A stretch of 64,000 nucleotides of DNA from positions 62,001 to 126,000 of the forward strand of contig NZ_JAMYDU010000014.1 in the NCBI RefSeq assembly GCF_024138395.1. The letters run 5' to 3'. Shown in pieces: positions 17,182 to 25,459 of this stretch. A program made the translations under genes and the position numbers. Below the pieces are notes generated by a model, which had not been told where the DNA came from, searched no databases, and saw only the letters and a program-made list of their open reading frames with translations. Positions within the stretch are counted from its first letter, which is position 1. Each line of letters begins with the position of its first letter. This DNA is from Pseudomonas mandelii (GTDB taxonomy: Bacteria > Pseudomonadota > Gammaproteobacteria > Pseudomonadales > Pseudomonadaceae).

Positions 17182-17547
17182 TCAGTGGCCTTTTTTGGAC
17201 AGATTGCTGCCCACGCCGCCGCCCAATGCACCACCCAGACCGGCGCCGATGGTGGAACCCGTCTTGCCACCCAGACTGTTGCCGATCACCGAACCGCCCG
17301 CCGCGCCGACACCGCCGCCGATGGCCGCTTTGGTACGGCTGCCTTTGCGTGCTGCAACAGCACTGCCGGCTGCGCCCGCTACGCCGGCACCAATCGCTGC
17401 GCCTGTGCTGCCGCCCATTTTCTGGCCGATCACATTACCCAGCGCACCACCCAGACCACCACCGAGCGCGGCAGTGCCATCACCGGCAGCCATTGCACCT
17501 TGAGCAACCAAAAGGCCTAGAACCAGAGCAGGCAGTGTCAAACGCAT
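17182..17547 (-). CDS. Glycine-zipper membrane/envelope protein, paralogue 2
   Basis: 121 residues from the ATG at 17545-17547. Signal peptide MRLTLPALVLGLLVAQGAMA followed by glycine-zipper repeats over residues about 22-115 and a short basic end (LSKKGH). The two paralogues share the motif order AAGDGTAA-GGGLGGALGN, AARKGSRT and GGSVIGNSLGG. Each has its own terminator, so they are separate transcription units in tandem. Function unknown; predicted envelope location. Confidence 0.8.
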   Translation of the reverse strand: MRLTLPALVLGLLVAQGAMAAGDGTAALGGGLGGALGNVIGQKMGGSTGAAIGAGVAGAAGSAVAARKGSRTKAAIGGGVGAAGGSVIGNSLGGKTGSTIGAGLGGALGGGVGSNLSKKGH

Positions 17548-17694
17548 AACGTGAACCTCAAAAAAAGGGGAAACCGAAAGGCCGGAGATTGAATGCTTTG
17601 GAGGAGGCAAAGTCCAGACACAAACACGGAACAACCTCATCATTAGCGACGGTTGGACAGCATTTATGGAAAAGGTTTTATGACAGGCAAAAAA

Positions 17695-17830
17695 AAGCCC
17701 GCTGGGGAAACGGGCCAGGGTACTGCTTTCTAACGGATGAGCTGAGACTACGTAGGCAGGTGTGAAAAGTTTGTGAAAAAAAACACGAGTGCTTGCAATG
17801 TGCAGGACGTTTCTCCGCATTGCCTCCAAG
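17695..17830 (-). ncRNA. Candidate small RNA ending in a strong terminator
   Basis: A GCCCG/CGGGC hairpin (17697-17701 with 17711-17715) followed on the reverse strand by eight T residues has no open reading frame feeding it. The upstream gene (17895-18089) already has its own terminator at 17860-17877. The intervening 120 nt could therefore be an independent short transcript. No family is assigned and the 5' end is a guess. Confidence 0.3.
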
Positions 17831-17859
17831 CACGCTTTCTACCCTTCAAAAACAAGAAA

Positions 17860-17877
17860 CCCCGCTCAATGGCGGGG
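17860..17877 (-). terminator. Terminator of the small CxxC protein gene
   Basis: CCCCGC (17860-17865) pairs with GCGGGG (17872-17877). On the reverse strand it is followed by TTTCTTGTTTTT, shortly after the stop at 17895. Confidence 0.75.
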
Positions 17878-17894
17878 CTCGTACGAATCACTGT

Positions 17895-18089
17895 TTACTT
17901 CCTGGAAGGCGCACCCAGCTTGGGCATGAACTTCGACTTCGGCCCCCGAGTTCGGGGCACTGCAGATTTGATTTTGTTGATTTTGATACGGTCTTCACCG
18001 AAGCTCGGCACATAGTCCGACTGACCACACTGCACGCAATTATTGATTGGAAATTCCGCCCCGTCGTCTTCGATATACGGCTCAGTCAT
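17895..18089 (-). CDS. Small hypothetical protein with one CxxC
   Basis: 64 residues from the ATG at 18087-18089, preceded by AGAGGAG. Acidic N-terminus, a single Cys-x-x-Cys (NNCVQCGQSD) near residue 20 and a basic C-terminus (RTRGPKSKF). The lone CxxC could bind metal as a dimer or be a redox pair. Not a family I recognise. It has its own terminator. Confidence 0.65.
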   Translation of the reverse strand: MTEPYIEDDGAEFPINNCVQCGQSDYVPSFGEDRIKINKIKSAVPRTRGPKSKFMPKLGAPSRK

Positions 18090-18299
18090 ATCTTCGCTCC
18101 TCTCAGCGGGTCGATACCGGCAAGCCCTATTTGCCTGGAAAATATCGACCACCCAGGATTTTGAGACTAGTCGGTCATTCCCGGACTTGTGATTCAGATT
18201 GTTACGTGCCCGACGAATGGCCAGCGCCTGCTTCCTACAAAACCGGATGGCGAAAAAACAAAATGTGCGCGCTCCTCCTCAAGATTTTTCCCCGCCCAC

Positions 18300-18620
18300 T
18301 TACCGCAGCTTGACCGCCGTCCCGGTCACAAACACCACCACCATTCCACCCTTGCCGGCCGGCATGCTGATCTCATAATCGAGCCCCACCACTGCATCCG
18401 CTTGAAGCGCCCGAGCCCGCTCCTTGATCTCGTCGGTGGCCTGAATCCGCGCATCCTTCAATGCCCGCTCCAACGTTTGAGAACGCCCGCCGAAAAAATC
18501 CCGCATGCCTGCGAACAGATCGCGGATCACGTTAACGCCCTGCACCGACTCGGCGCTGACGATGTCCAGGTAAGCGGTGATTTGCCGACCTTCGATGGTG
18601 TGAGTTGTGGTGGTGATCAT
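18300..18620 (-). CDS. YbjQ/UPF0145 family protein
   Basis: 106 residues, typical for the family. Contains the characteristic opening (ITAYLDIVSAESVQGVN), the central GGRSQTLERALKDAR helix and the closing ADAVVGLDYEI strand. YbjQ-like proteins form pentameric beta assemblies annotated as putative heavy-metal binders; function is not established. AAGGAAA precedes the start. Lies in the run of small reverse-strand genes. Confidence 0.88.
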   Translation of the reverse strand: MITTTTHTIEGRQITAYLDIVSAESVQGVNVIRDLFAGMRDFFGGRSQTLERALKDARIQATDEIKERARALQADAVVGLDYEISMPAGKGGMVVVFVTGTAVKLR

Positions 18621-18693
18621 GAGATTTCCTTGTTCAGAGCTGTCGTCGATTTGATGCGACGTTCGTTGCTCATTGGGACTGGTGCCTGAAGTA

Positions 18694-18876
18694 TTAGAGC
18701 AGCTTGATCAACACCGCAGTAACGGTAGCTACCGTACCAATTAGCCCAATAGCAACTGCCACTGGATACCAAAAAGTCTCACGGGTCATCTTGCCGGCCT
18801 CGGCGTTCAACTTGCGCTGTTCAGCGATCAGCTTGACGATCTCCACATGAACCTTTTCCAGCTCTGCCTGTTTCAT
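18694..18876 (-). CDS. Small coiled-coil plus C-terminal TM protein
   Basis: 60 residues from the ATG at 18874-18876; AGGAA is spaced correctly for it, while in-frame upstream ATGs lack support. Residues 1-33 are an amphipathic coiled coil (KQAELEKVHVEIVKLIAEQ); residues about 38-59 are a single membrane helix. This layout is common in small phage-related and stress membrane proteins. Function unknown. Confidence 0.6.
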   Translation of the reverse strand: MKQAELEKVHVEIVKLIAEQRKLNAEAGKMTRETFWYPVAVAIGLIGTVATVTAVLIKLL

Positions 18877-19207
18877 GGTCATTTCCTGCATAACGTGCGT
18901 ACGTCCGTTCCGGATAATGGGGGGCATCATTTGCGCTGCCCTTTGATTCATTTTGCACCCTAGAGGCGCAAAACAAATACCCCTTCCCGAGATGGCTCAT
19001 GTGAGGTGCTGAACCTATGGAAGCACCCAACCGCCTGGCTTTCCAGCATTACTTCCCACACACCCAGCACTTGTCCTACATCATTTTCAGACGCGCCTTT
19101 TCTGATGCACCTGAGCCAGCGGGCAGCCATGATTGAAAAATCCAGACACCAGAAACCACAAAACCCCTGACTTCTCTCGAAATCAGGGGTTTTGGTTACA
19201 TCGAATG
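18877..19207. other. Intergenic stretch next to tRNA-Ser
   Basis: About 330 nt with no supported gene. A reverse frame running from inside the tRNA through it (18960-19256) has no ribosome site and is rejected. It holds the tRNA terminator at 19160-19193. I saw no integrase and no duplicated tRNA 3' end. Confidence 0.5.
19160..19193 (-). terminator. Terminator of tRNA-Ser
   Basis: AAAACCCCTGA (19160-19170) pairs with TCAGGGGTTTT (19183-19193) around a 12-base loop, 15 nt past the tRNA 3' end on the reverse strand. Confidence 0.85.
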
Positions 19208-19297
19208 TGGCGGTGAAGGAGAGATTCGAACTCTCGATACAGTTTCCTGTATACACACTTTCCAGGCGTGCTCCTTAAGCCACTCGGACACTTCACC
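19208..19297 (-). tRNA. tRNA-Ser (anticodon GGA)
   Basis: 90 nt including an encoded CCA. The acceptor arm is GGTGAAG with CTTCACC, discriminator G, then CCA. The T arm carries GGTTCGAA-type sequence (GAGAGTTCGAATCTCTC), and a long variable arm (GTATACAGGAAACTGTATC) identifies a class II serine tRNA. Anticodon GGA lies at 19261-19263 within CCTGGAAAG. Its promoter and terminator are both visible. Confidence 0.97.
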
Positions 19298-19335
19298 GTA
19301 TCTCTTCAAACATGTTCTGTCTGTCGAGGCGCGCT

Positions 19336-19364
19336 AATGTAGTCGAAAGCTTTTCCGATGGCAA
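19336..19364 (-). promoter_or_regulatory. Sigma-70 promoter of tRNA-Ser
   Basis: On the reverse strand, TTGCCA (19359-19364) and TACATT (19336-19341) are separated by exactly 17 nt, followed by a GC-rich discriminator GCGCGCC. That discriminator is typical of stringently controlled stable-RNA promoters. Confidence 0.65.
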
Positions 19365-19388
19365 ACATTTTTTTCAGAATTTTCATGC

Positions 19389-19405
19389 GGTTAACGCCGT
19401 TAACC
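19389..19405. promoter_or_regulatory. Inverted repeat GGTTAAC-N3-GTTAACC
   Basis: Perfect 7-bp inverted repeat with a 3-nt centre between the tRNA promoter and the crotonase gene. It has the size of a dimeric-regulator operator. It could act on the crotonase gene (start 19606) or the tRNA; no regulator is assigned. The remainder of 19298-19605 shows nothing else. Confidence 0.35.
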
Positions 19406-19605
19406 CTTTCGCGCCGTTCAAGGGTATGGCAAACCTGCCAATCTCCGGCTTCGCCTTCCCTTCTATATAGAAGCCAATGCGCGGCGGACGTGGCTGACTA
19501 CGGCTGATGGGCGGAGAAAGGGTGACTGGCGAGTCAGTCATGGCGCTTTACCTGGCCTACGGCGGTGGGTAACGTCTGCCCTACTTTATTAGAAGGATTG
19601 ACGTC

Positions 19606-20295
19606 ATGAGTGAGTTGATTTCCTACCATCTCGAAGACGGTATCGCGACCCTGACCTTGAGCAATGGCAAGGTCAATGCCATCTCGCCGGATGTGATTGT
19701 TGCGTTTAACGCTGCGCTGGATCGGGCGGTGGCGGATCGGGCGGTGGTGATCATTACCAGTCAGCCGGGCATTTTTTCGGGTGGTTATGACTTGAAAGTG
19801 ATGACGGCCGGCCCTAAAGAGGCGATTGCACTGGTGGCTGCCGGTTCGACCCTGGCTCGTCGCCTGCTGTCGCACCCGTTCCCGGTGGTCGTGGCCTGCC
19901 CTGGGCATGCGGTGGCCAAGGGTGCGTTTATTCTGTTGTCGGCGGACTACCGCATTGGCGTCGATGGCCCGTTCAGCATTGGTCTGAATGAAGTGCAGAT
20001 CGGTATGACCATGCACCACGCCGGTATCGAGCTGGCGCGTGATCGCCTGCGCAAGTCGGCGTTTCATCGTGCGGTGATCAATGCCGAGATGTTCAATCCG
20101 CAGAGTGCCGTGGATGCCGGTTTCCTTGATCTGGTGGTGTCGGCCGAAGAGCTGCAAGGCGCGGCGCTGGCGGCGGCTCGTCAGTTGAAGAAGCTCAACA
20201 TGATCGCCCACAAGAACACCAAGCTAAAAGTGCGCAAGGCACTGCTGGAGACGCTGGACAACGCGATCATCCTGGATCAGGAGCATATGGGTTAA
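19606..20295 (+). CDS. Crotonase/enoyl-CoA hydratase family protein
   Basis: 229 residues, shorter than a canonical hydratase (about 260). Crotonase fold signatures: oxyanion-hole segments GIFSGGYDLK (residues 55-64) and GHAVAKGAFILLSADYRIG (about 100-118), then PFSIGLNEVQIGM. The usual two catalytic glutamates are not both obvious: the GxxE position reads NEVQIG. A distinct acyl-CoA activity is possible. AGAAGGA precedes the ATG. Monocistronic with its own terminator. Confidence 0.88.
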   Translation: MSELISYHLEDGIATLTLSNGKVNAISPDVIVAFNAALDRAVADRAVVIITSQPGIFSGGYDLKVMTAGPKEAIALVAAGSTLARRLLSHPFPVVVACPGHAVAKGAFILLSADYRIGVDGPFSIGLNEVQIGMTMHHAGIELARDRLRKSAFHRAVINAEMFNPQSAVDAGFLDLVVSAEELQGAALAAARQLKKLNMIAHKNTKLKVRKALLETLDNAIILDQEHMG

Positions 20296-20314
20296 GCCCG
20301 AACGCGCTGTAACG

Positions 20315-20342
20315 AAAAGCCCGACCGTCGTGTCGGGCTTTT
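20315..20342 (+). terminator. Terminator of the crotonase gene
   Basis: AAAAGCCCGAC (20315-20325) pairs with GTCGGGCTTTT (20332-20342), followed by T and C. Confidence 0.9.
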
Positions 20343-20509
20343 TCTTGCGTGTCTGGTTTAAAACCTTACAACCGCTCTAGATCGCATCTGACCCATAAGT
20401 CGGAAACATGCGCTCAAACATCGGCCATCTCCCACTTCTATAGCGACAATTGCCGAAAACAGTGCACATCCGTACACTGCGCCACCTTTTGTCCCGGTGG
20501 GCCCTTTAG

Positions 20510-21232
20510 ATGCTGTTTGTGTTTCGTATGTTATTGATGGGCTTGCACTTTATTCTGGCCGGTCTGCTTGGGGTGATTCTGGGTCTACTCCGGCCGTTCA
20601 ATCCGGACAACAGCCGTTTATGCGCGCGTTTGTATGCGTGGCCAGCAATGTGCATTTTGCGTTTGCGGGTGAAGGCCGACGTCGGGCCGTTGATGGATAA
20701 GCCTGACAGCTGCGTGATCATCGCCAACCACCAGTCCAACTACGATCTGTTTGTGTTCGGCAACGTGGTGCCCCGCCGCACTGTGTGCATTGGCAAGAAG
20801 AGCCTGAAGTGGGTGCCGCTGTTCGGGCAGTTGTTCTGGCTGGCCGGCAATGTGTTGATTGACCGCGGCAATGCGCACAAGGCACGTCAGTCGATGCTGA
20901 CCACGACTCACACCTTGCAGCATGAAGACACCTCGATCTGGGTCTTCCCGGAAGGCACGCGCAATCTCGGCGAAGAGCTGCTGCCATTCAAGAAAGGCGC
21001 GTTCCAGATGGCGATTGCCGCGGGCGTGCCAATCGTGCCGGTGTGTGTCAGCAGTTACGTCAAACACATGCGATTGAACCGCTGGCGCAGTGGGAAAATT
21101 CTGATCCGCTCGCTGCCGGCGATTCCTACAGCGGGATTGAGCCTGGATGACATGCCGATGCTGATCGCCCAGTGCCGCGAGCAGATGCGCGAGTGCATCG
21201 ACTCGATGGATCGGCAACTGCAAGCCGCTTGA
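20510..21232 (+). CDS. 1-acyl-sn-glycerol-3-phosphate acyltransferase (PlsC family)
   Basis: 240 residues. N-terminal membrane helix (residues 5-28), acyltransferase box NHQSNYD (His74, Asp79), and phosphate-binding FPEGTR (146-151). Adds the second acyl chain to lysophosphatidic acid in the inner membrane. Pseudomonads have several paralogues, so which isoform this is cannot be said. Followed by a terminator; CorA is downstream on the same strand but separate. Confidence 0.9.
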   Translation: MLFVFRMLLMGLHFILAGLLGVILGLLRPFNPDNSRLCARLYAWPAMCILRLRVKADVGPLMDKPDSCVIIANHQSNYDLFVFGNVVPRRTVCIGKKSLKWVPLFGQLFWLAGNVLIDRGNAHKARQSMLTTTHTLQHEDTSIWVFPEGTRNLGEELLPFKKGAFQMAIAAGVPIVPVCVSSYVKHMRLNRWRSGKILIRSLPAIPTAGLSLDDMPMLIAQCREQMRECIDSMDRQLQAA

Positions 21233-21235
21233 AAG

Positions 21236-21262
21236 AAACCCGCCCTGTGCGGGTTTTCTTTT
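21236..21262 (+). terminator. Terminator after the acyltransferase gene
   Basis: AAACCCGC (21236-21243) pairs with GCGGGTTT (21249-21256), then TCTTTT. Confidence 0.85.
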
Positions 21263-21381
21263 GCCCGCGAACTCTACAGATTTTGCTGACTCTGAAACAA
21301 CAGACAGGGGTAAGCTGAATCCCGCTTGGCACTGCCAGTCTTCATCAATAGAAAGTGGTTAATAAGAAGTGAATCATCATT

Positions 21382-22353
21382 ATGGGTAGAGTCGTTGCTG
21401 CTGCGGTTTACAGCGCCGGTAAGAAAGTCACCAATATCACCCTCGATGAAGGCGCTGCCTGGGCTGCCAAGCCTGGCCACTTTGTGTGGATTGGCCTCGA
21501 AGAGCCGAACGCCCAGGAGCTGTTCAACCTGCAACGCCAGTTCAACCTGCATGAACTGGCCATCGAAGACGCCCTGGAAAAACACAGCCGCCCGAAGCTG
21601 GAAACGTTCGGCGACGCACTGTTTATTGTCACGTATTCGCCGATTCGCAATGAAGGCAAACTGCAGTTCATCGAGACTCATATCTTTGCCGGCAAGGGCT
21701 ATGTCATTACCGCACGCAATGGTCATTCGGCGTCCTACGCCCTTGTCCGACAGCGTTGTGAGGCGCGGCCGCTGTTATTGGAGCATGGGGAAGATTTCGT
21801 ACTCTATGCCATCCTCGACTTCGTGATTGAAAACTACCAGCCGATGGGCGAAGCGATCCATGCCGAAATCGATGAGCTGGAGAGCAGCGTAATGTGCAGC
21901 TCCCTGAATGAGCGCGACATTCAGAAACTCCACAGTCTGCGCCGCGATGTATTGCGCTTGCGCCGGTTTGCAGCGCCGATGGTGGAGATCAGTGAGGAAT
22001 TGCAGAACCTGAGCTTTCCATTTATCGACAAGAACATGCGTCCGTATTTTCGCGATGTGCAGATTCACGTCAGGCGGCAAATGGAAGACCTGACGACCTT
22101 GGCAGACATCGCCAGCCAGACCATCGAGATCGGTGTGTTGCTGGAGGCGTCACGCCAGAGTGTGGTGCAGCGCAAATTTGCGGCGTGGGCGGCGATTCTG
22201 GCGTTCCCGACGGCGGTGGCCGGGATTTACGGGATGAACTTCGAAAACATGCCGGAGCTGACCTGGCATTTCGGGTATTTCGGGGTGTTGGGGTTTATTA
22301 CTGTTGGGTGCGTCGGTTTGTGGACGAGTTTCAAGCGGTCGGGGTGGTTGTAG
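21382..22353 (+). CDS. corA: CorA-type magnesium/cobalt transporter
   Basis: 323 residues. Large cytoplasmic N-domain followed by two C-terminal membrane helices. The first ends in the hallmark YGMNFENMPEL (GMN motif near residue 280), which forms the ion selectivity loop; the second is GYFGVLGFITVGCVGLW, ending in a basic tail (SFKRSGWL). Forms pentameric inner-membrane channels for Mg2+. Monocistronic. Confidence 0.93.
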   Translation: MGRVVAAAVYSAGKKVTNITLDEGAAWAAKPGHFVWIGLEEPNAQELFNLQRQFNLHELAIEDALEKHSRPKLETFGDALFIVTYSPIRNEGKLQFIETHIFAGKGYVITARNGHSASYALVRQRCEARPLLLEHGEDFVLYAILDFVIENYQPMGEAIHAEIDELESSVMCSSLNERDIQKLHSLRRDVLRLRRFAAPMVEISEELQNLSFPFIDKNMRPYFRDVQIHVRRQMEDLTTLADIASQTIEIGVLLEASRQSVVQRKFAAWAAILAFPTAVAGIYGMNFENMPELTWHFGYFGVLGFITVGCVGLWTSFKRSGWL

Positions 22354-22376
22354 TCAGGATCGAGGCGTCTTCGAAA

Positions 22377-22458
22377 TTCGCGGGCAAGTCGGATCGCCGC
22401 ACCGCTCGCTCCTACAGGAGTTTCGGTGTTCTTGTAGGAGCGAGGCTTGCCCGCGAAG
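22377..22458. repeat. REP pair with one interrupted arm
   Basis: The right arm is a normal GTAGGAGCGAGGCTTGCCCGCGAA. The left arm has extra bases replacing the centre of the palindrome: CGGGCAAG, then TCGGATCGCCGCACCG, then CTCGCTCCTAC. First REP after the 15-kb gap. Confidence 0.8.
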
Positions 22459-22461
22459 CTT

Positions 22462-23196
22462 TCAAGGCTTAACCGACTCACCCTCAGGCTTGTGCGACAC
22501 AAACCGCATCATCCACTCTGCGACGGTAGTGCCGTGATGCTCGTGTTCAAGACTCGCCATGCCTTTCGAATAAATCTGCTCGCCCAGCGCTTCCTGACGA
22601 ATATCCAACAATGCGCGCGAGTAATCGTGAATGAACTCCGGGTGCCCCTGAAAGCACAGCACTTGATCGTTGATGTGGTACGCGGCGAACGGGCAGAAAT
22701 CGCTCGAAGCAATCACCGTAGCGTTTTCCGGTAGCGCGGTGACCTGATCCTGATGGCTGATCAGCAGCGTCAGCTCCTCCCTCAATGGGCTCATCCACGG
22801 TGCTTTGGCCGCGAGTTTGTAGCTGTGGGTGCCGACGCCCCAACCCTGGGTCGCCCGCTCACTTTTGCCACCCAACAACAGCGCCAGCAACTGATGGCCG
22901 AAGCACACGCCCAACAGTTTGTCGCCGCGCTCGTAGCGGTTCAGCAGGTACGTCTTGAGGGTTTCAATCCACGGATCGGTACCGAAGGAATCGGCCTTGC
23001 TGCCGGTGACCAGATACGCATCAAAAGTCTCGTCATCGCTGGGATAATCGCCCTGCATCACATTGTACACGGTGAACTCGGCAGCGATGGGTTGCTGCGA
23101 AAACAGACGCTGGAACATCTGCCCGTAACCCTGATATTGATCGACCAGTTCCGGACGCAGGATGTCGGTTTCCAGAATGCAGATGCGTAACGACAT
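22462..23196 (-). CDS. Class I glutamine amidotransferase (GMP-synthase-like)
   Basis: 244 residues from the ATG at 23194-23196 (AGGT upstream); the longer frame adds a non-conserved head. Nucleophile elbow GVCFGHQ (Cys98) and the downstream His/Glu pair in QGHPEF complete the Cys-His-Glu triad. Stand-alone amidotransferases of this kind hydrolyse gamma-glutamyl bonds of glutamine-like or polyamine-derived substrates. The exact substrate is unknown. Downstream of the thiolase/FadB-like operon on the same strand after a 95-nt gap. Confidence 0.88.
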   Translation of the reverse strand: MSLRICILETDILRPELVDQYQGYGQMFQRLFSQQPIAAEFTVYNVMQGDYPSDDETFDAYLVTGSKADSFGTDPWIETLKTYLLNRYERGDKLLGVCFGHQLLALLLGGKSERATQGWGVGTHSYKLAAKAPWMSPLREELTLLISHQDQVTALPENATVIASSDFCPFAAYHINDQVLCFQGHPEFIHDYSRALLDIRQEALGEQIYSKGMASLEHEHHGTTVAEWMMRFVSHKPEGESVKP

Positions 23197-23291
23197 AAAA
23201 AATACCTGACACATGAAGGGAATAATGCACACCCCAGAGCCTGCCTTGAAACACGGTGGCAAGGCAAGCCCCGGAACGCGTCATCGGTCCC

Positions 23292-25436
23292 TTAAAACAG
23301 CGTGTCTTTTGCCGCCTTCTCCAACAGCAGCGCAGGCGGTGTGAAACGCTCGCCGTATTGCTCGGCCAGGTACTGCGCGCGGGCGACGAAGTCTTTCACT
23401 CCGTACTGATTGATGAATTGCAGCGCACCGCCGGTCCAGGCCGCGAAGCCGATGCCGAAGATCGAGCCAACGTTGGCATCCGCCGTCGAGGTCAGCACAC
23501 CCTCTTCCATACAGCGCACGGTTTCGATGGCTTGGACGAACAGCAGTCGATCGCGTATGTCCTTCGGCGAAATCTGCCCATCGGCTGTCTCGAAACGGGT
23601 TTTCAGCTCTGGCCACAAATGCTTCTGCCCTGTGGCCGGGTAATCGTAGAAACCACCTCCAGCGGCCTTGCCCGGACGCTTGTATTCCTTGAGCAGCAAG
23701 TCAATCACGGCGAAGGCCGGGTGCTCAATCAGGGTTTTCCCTTCTGCTCGCAGGTCTTTGGCGGTTTGTTCGCGGATATGGCTCATGAGGCTGAGGGAAA
23801 CTTCGTCGGAGATCGCCAGAGGCCCGACAGGCATGCCGGCCTTGCGCGCTTCGGTCTCGATCATCGGCGCGCTCACACCTTCACCGAGCATGGCGATGCC
23901 TTCGTTGGTGAAGGTGCCAAATACTCGTGAGGTAAAGAAGCCGCGACTGTCGTTGACCACGATTGGCGTCTTCTTGATTTGCAGGACGAAATCGAATCCG
24001 CGAGCCAGGGTTTCGTCGCTGGTATGGACGCCCTTGATGATTTCCACCAGTGGCATTTTTTCCACGGGACTGAAGAAATGCAGGCCGATGAATTTCGTCT
24101 GGTCCGGAACGGCGGTGGCCAAGCCGCAGATCGGCAAGGTCGAGGTGTTGGAGGCGATGACCGCGTCCGGGCCGACGACTGTTTGCGCAGCCGATGAGAC
24201 CTTGGCCTTCAGTTCGCGATCCTCAAACACCGCTTCAATAATCAGATCGCAACCCGCCAGGTCCGCATCGTTTTCGGTGGCATGGATTCGCGCCAAAATC
24301 TCTTCGCGCTGCTCCCGGGTTAACCGACCACGCGCAACTTTCTTGTCCAGCAACGCCGCCGAGTGGGCCTTGCCCTTCTCTGCCGCGGCGAGGTTGATGT
24401 CTTTGAGCACCACGTCGATGCCGGCTGATGCGCTGACAAACGCGATGCCCGCGCCCATCATCCCGGCGCCAAGCACGCCGACTTTCTTCGTCACATAAGG
24501 CGCTATGCCTTGGGGCCGCGAGCCGCCGGCATTGATCTCATTGAGCTGAAACCAGAACGTGCCAATGAGGTTTTTCGACACCTGGCCGGTGGTCAGCTCG
24601 GTGAAGTAGCGGGTTTCGATCAGGTGCGCGGTGTCGAAATCCACCTGAGCGCCTTCCACCGCCGCGCAGAGGATTTTCTCCGGAGCAGGCAGGCAGCCCT
24701 GGGTTTTGCTGCGCAGGATCGATGGCGTGATGGCCAGCATCGGCGCGAGCTTCGGGTCCGACGGCGTACCGCCAGGAATTTGATAACCCTTCACATCCCA
24801 GCGCTGCACAGCGACCGGGTGAGCGACAATCCATGCCCGCGCCTTGGCCATCAGCTCATCGCGATCGGCTGCCAACTCGTCGATCAACCGCGCCTGCAAC
24901 GCCTGTTGCGGCCGGATTTTTTTGCCTTCAAGCAGATACGGCAGGGCTTTTTCGATGCCCAGCATGCGAACCATGCGCACCACTCCGCCGCCGCCCGGCA
25001 ACAGGCCGAGAGTGACCTCCGGCAAGCCAAGCAGCACCGACGGGTTGTCCAGCGCCACACGGTGATGGCACGCCAGGCAGATTTCCCATCCACCACCGAG
25101 CGCCGCGCCATTGATCGCAGCGACCACCGGTTTGCCGAAGGTTTCCAGAGTGCGCAGTTGGCCCTTGAGGGTCAGCACCATGTCGTAAAAGGCTTTGGCT
25201 TCGGGTTTTCCGACCTTGATCAGTTCATTGAGGTCGCCGCCGGCGAAGAAGGTCTTCTTGGCCGAGGTGATGATCACGCCGGCAATGGCGTCCTTTTCGG
25301 CGACCAGTCGGGCGACGCAGGAGGCCATGGCATCGCGGTAGACCGCATTCATGGTGTTGGCACTCTGGCCCGGCATGTCGATGGTCAGGACGACGATCTG
25401 GTCCTGACCTTTTTCGTAACGGATGGCTTGGGTCAT
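23292..25436 (-). CDS. FadB/FadJ-like enoyl-CoA hydratase/3-hydroxyacyl-CoA dehydrogenase
   Basis: 714 residues from the ATG at 25434-25436 (AAGGAAA upstream). The N-terminal crotonase domain has the motif GGGWEICLACHHRVAL near residue 110. The central NAD-binding Rossmann domain carries GAGMMGAGIAF near residue 325. The C-terminal 3-hydroxyacyl-CoA dehydrogenase part includes HFFSPVEKMPLVEI. Second gene of a two-gene beta-oxidation operon, 23 nt after the thiolase. It is distinct from the main fadBA by gene order (thiolase first), so probably a secondary acyl-CoA degradation system. Confidence 0.93.
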   Translation of the reverse strand: MTQAIRYEKGQDQIVVLTIDMPGQSANTMNAVYRDAMASCVARLVAEKDAIAGVIITSAKKTFFAGGDLNELIKVGKPEAKAFYDMVLTLKGQLRTLETFGKPVVAAINGAALGGGWEICLACHHRVALDNPSVLLGLPEVTLGLLPGGGGVVRMVRMLGIEKALPYLLEGKKIRPQQALQARLIDELAADRDELMAKARAWIVAHPVAVQRWDVKGYQIPGGTPSDPKLAPMLAITPSILRSKTQGCLPAPEKILCAAVEGAQVDFDTAHLIETRYFTELTTGQVSKNLIGTFWFQLNEINAGGSRPQGIAPYVTKKVGVLGAGMMGAGIAFVSASAGIDVVLKDINLAAAEKGKAHSAALLDKKVARGRLTREQREEILARIHATENDADLAGCDLIIEAVFEDRELKAKVSSAAQTVVGPDAVIASNTSTLPICGLATAVPDQTKFIGLHFFSPVEKMPLVEIIKGVHTSDETLARGFDFVLQIKKTPIVVNDSRGFFTSRVFGTFTNEGIAMLGEGVSAPMIETEARKAGMPVGPLAISDEVSLSLMSHIREQTAKDLRAEGKTLIEHPAFAVIDLLLKEYKRPGKAAGGGFYDYPATGQKHLWPELKTRFETADGQISPKDIRDRLLFVQAIETVRCMEEGVLTSTADANVGSIFGIGFAAWTGGALQFINQYGVKDFVARAQYLAEQYGERFTPPALLLEKAAKDTLF

Positions 25437-25459
25437 GGCAATTTCCTTGAAGTCAGGGC

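Noticed and set aside
18960..19256. 98-codon reverse frame overlapping tRNA-Ser
   Set aside because: Begins inside the tRNA, covers its terminator and has no ribosome site.
19208..19297. tRNA-Ser as an integration site for a genomic island
   Set aside because: No integrase and no second copy of the tRNA 3' end was seen in the window, so an island boundary is not supported.
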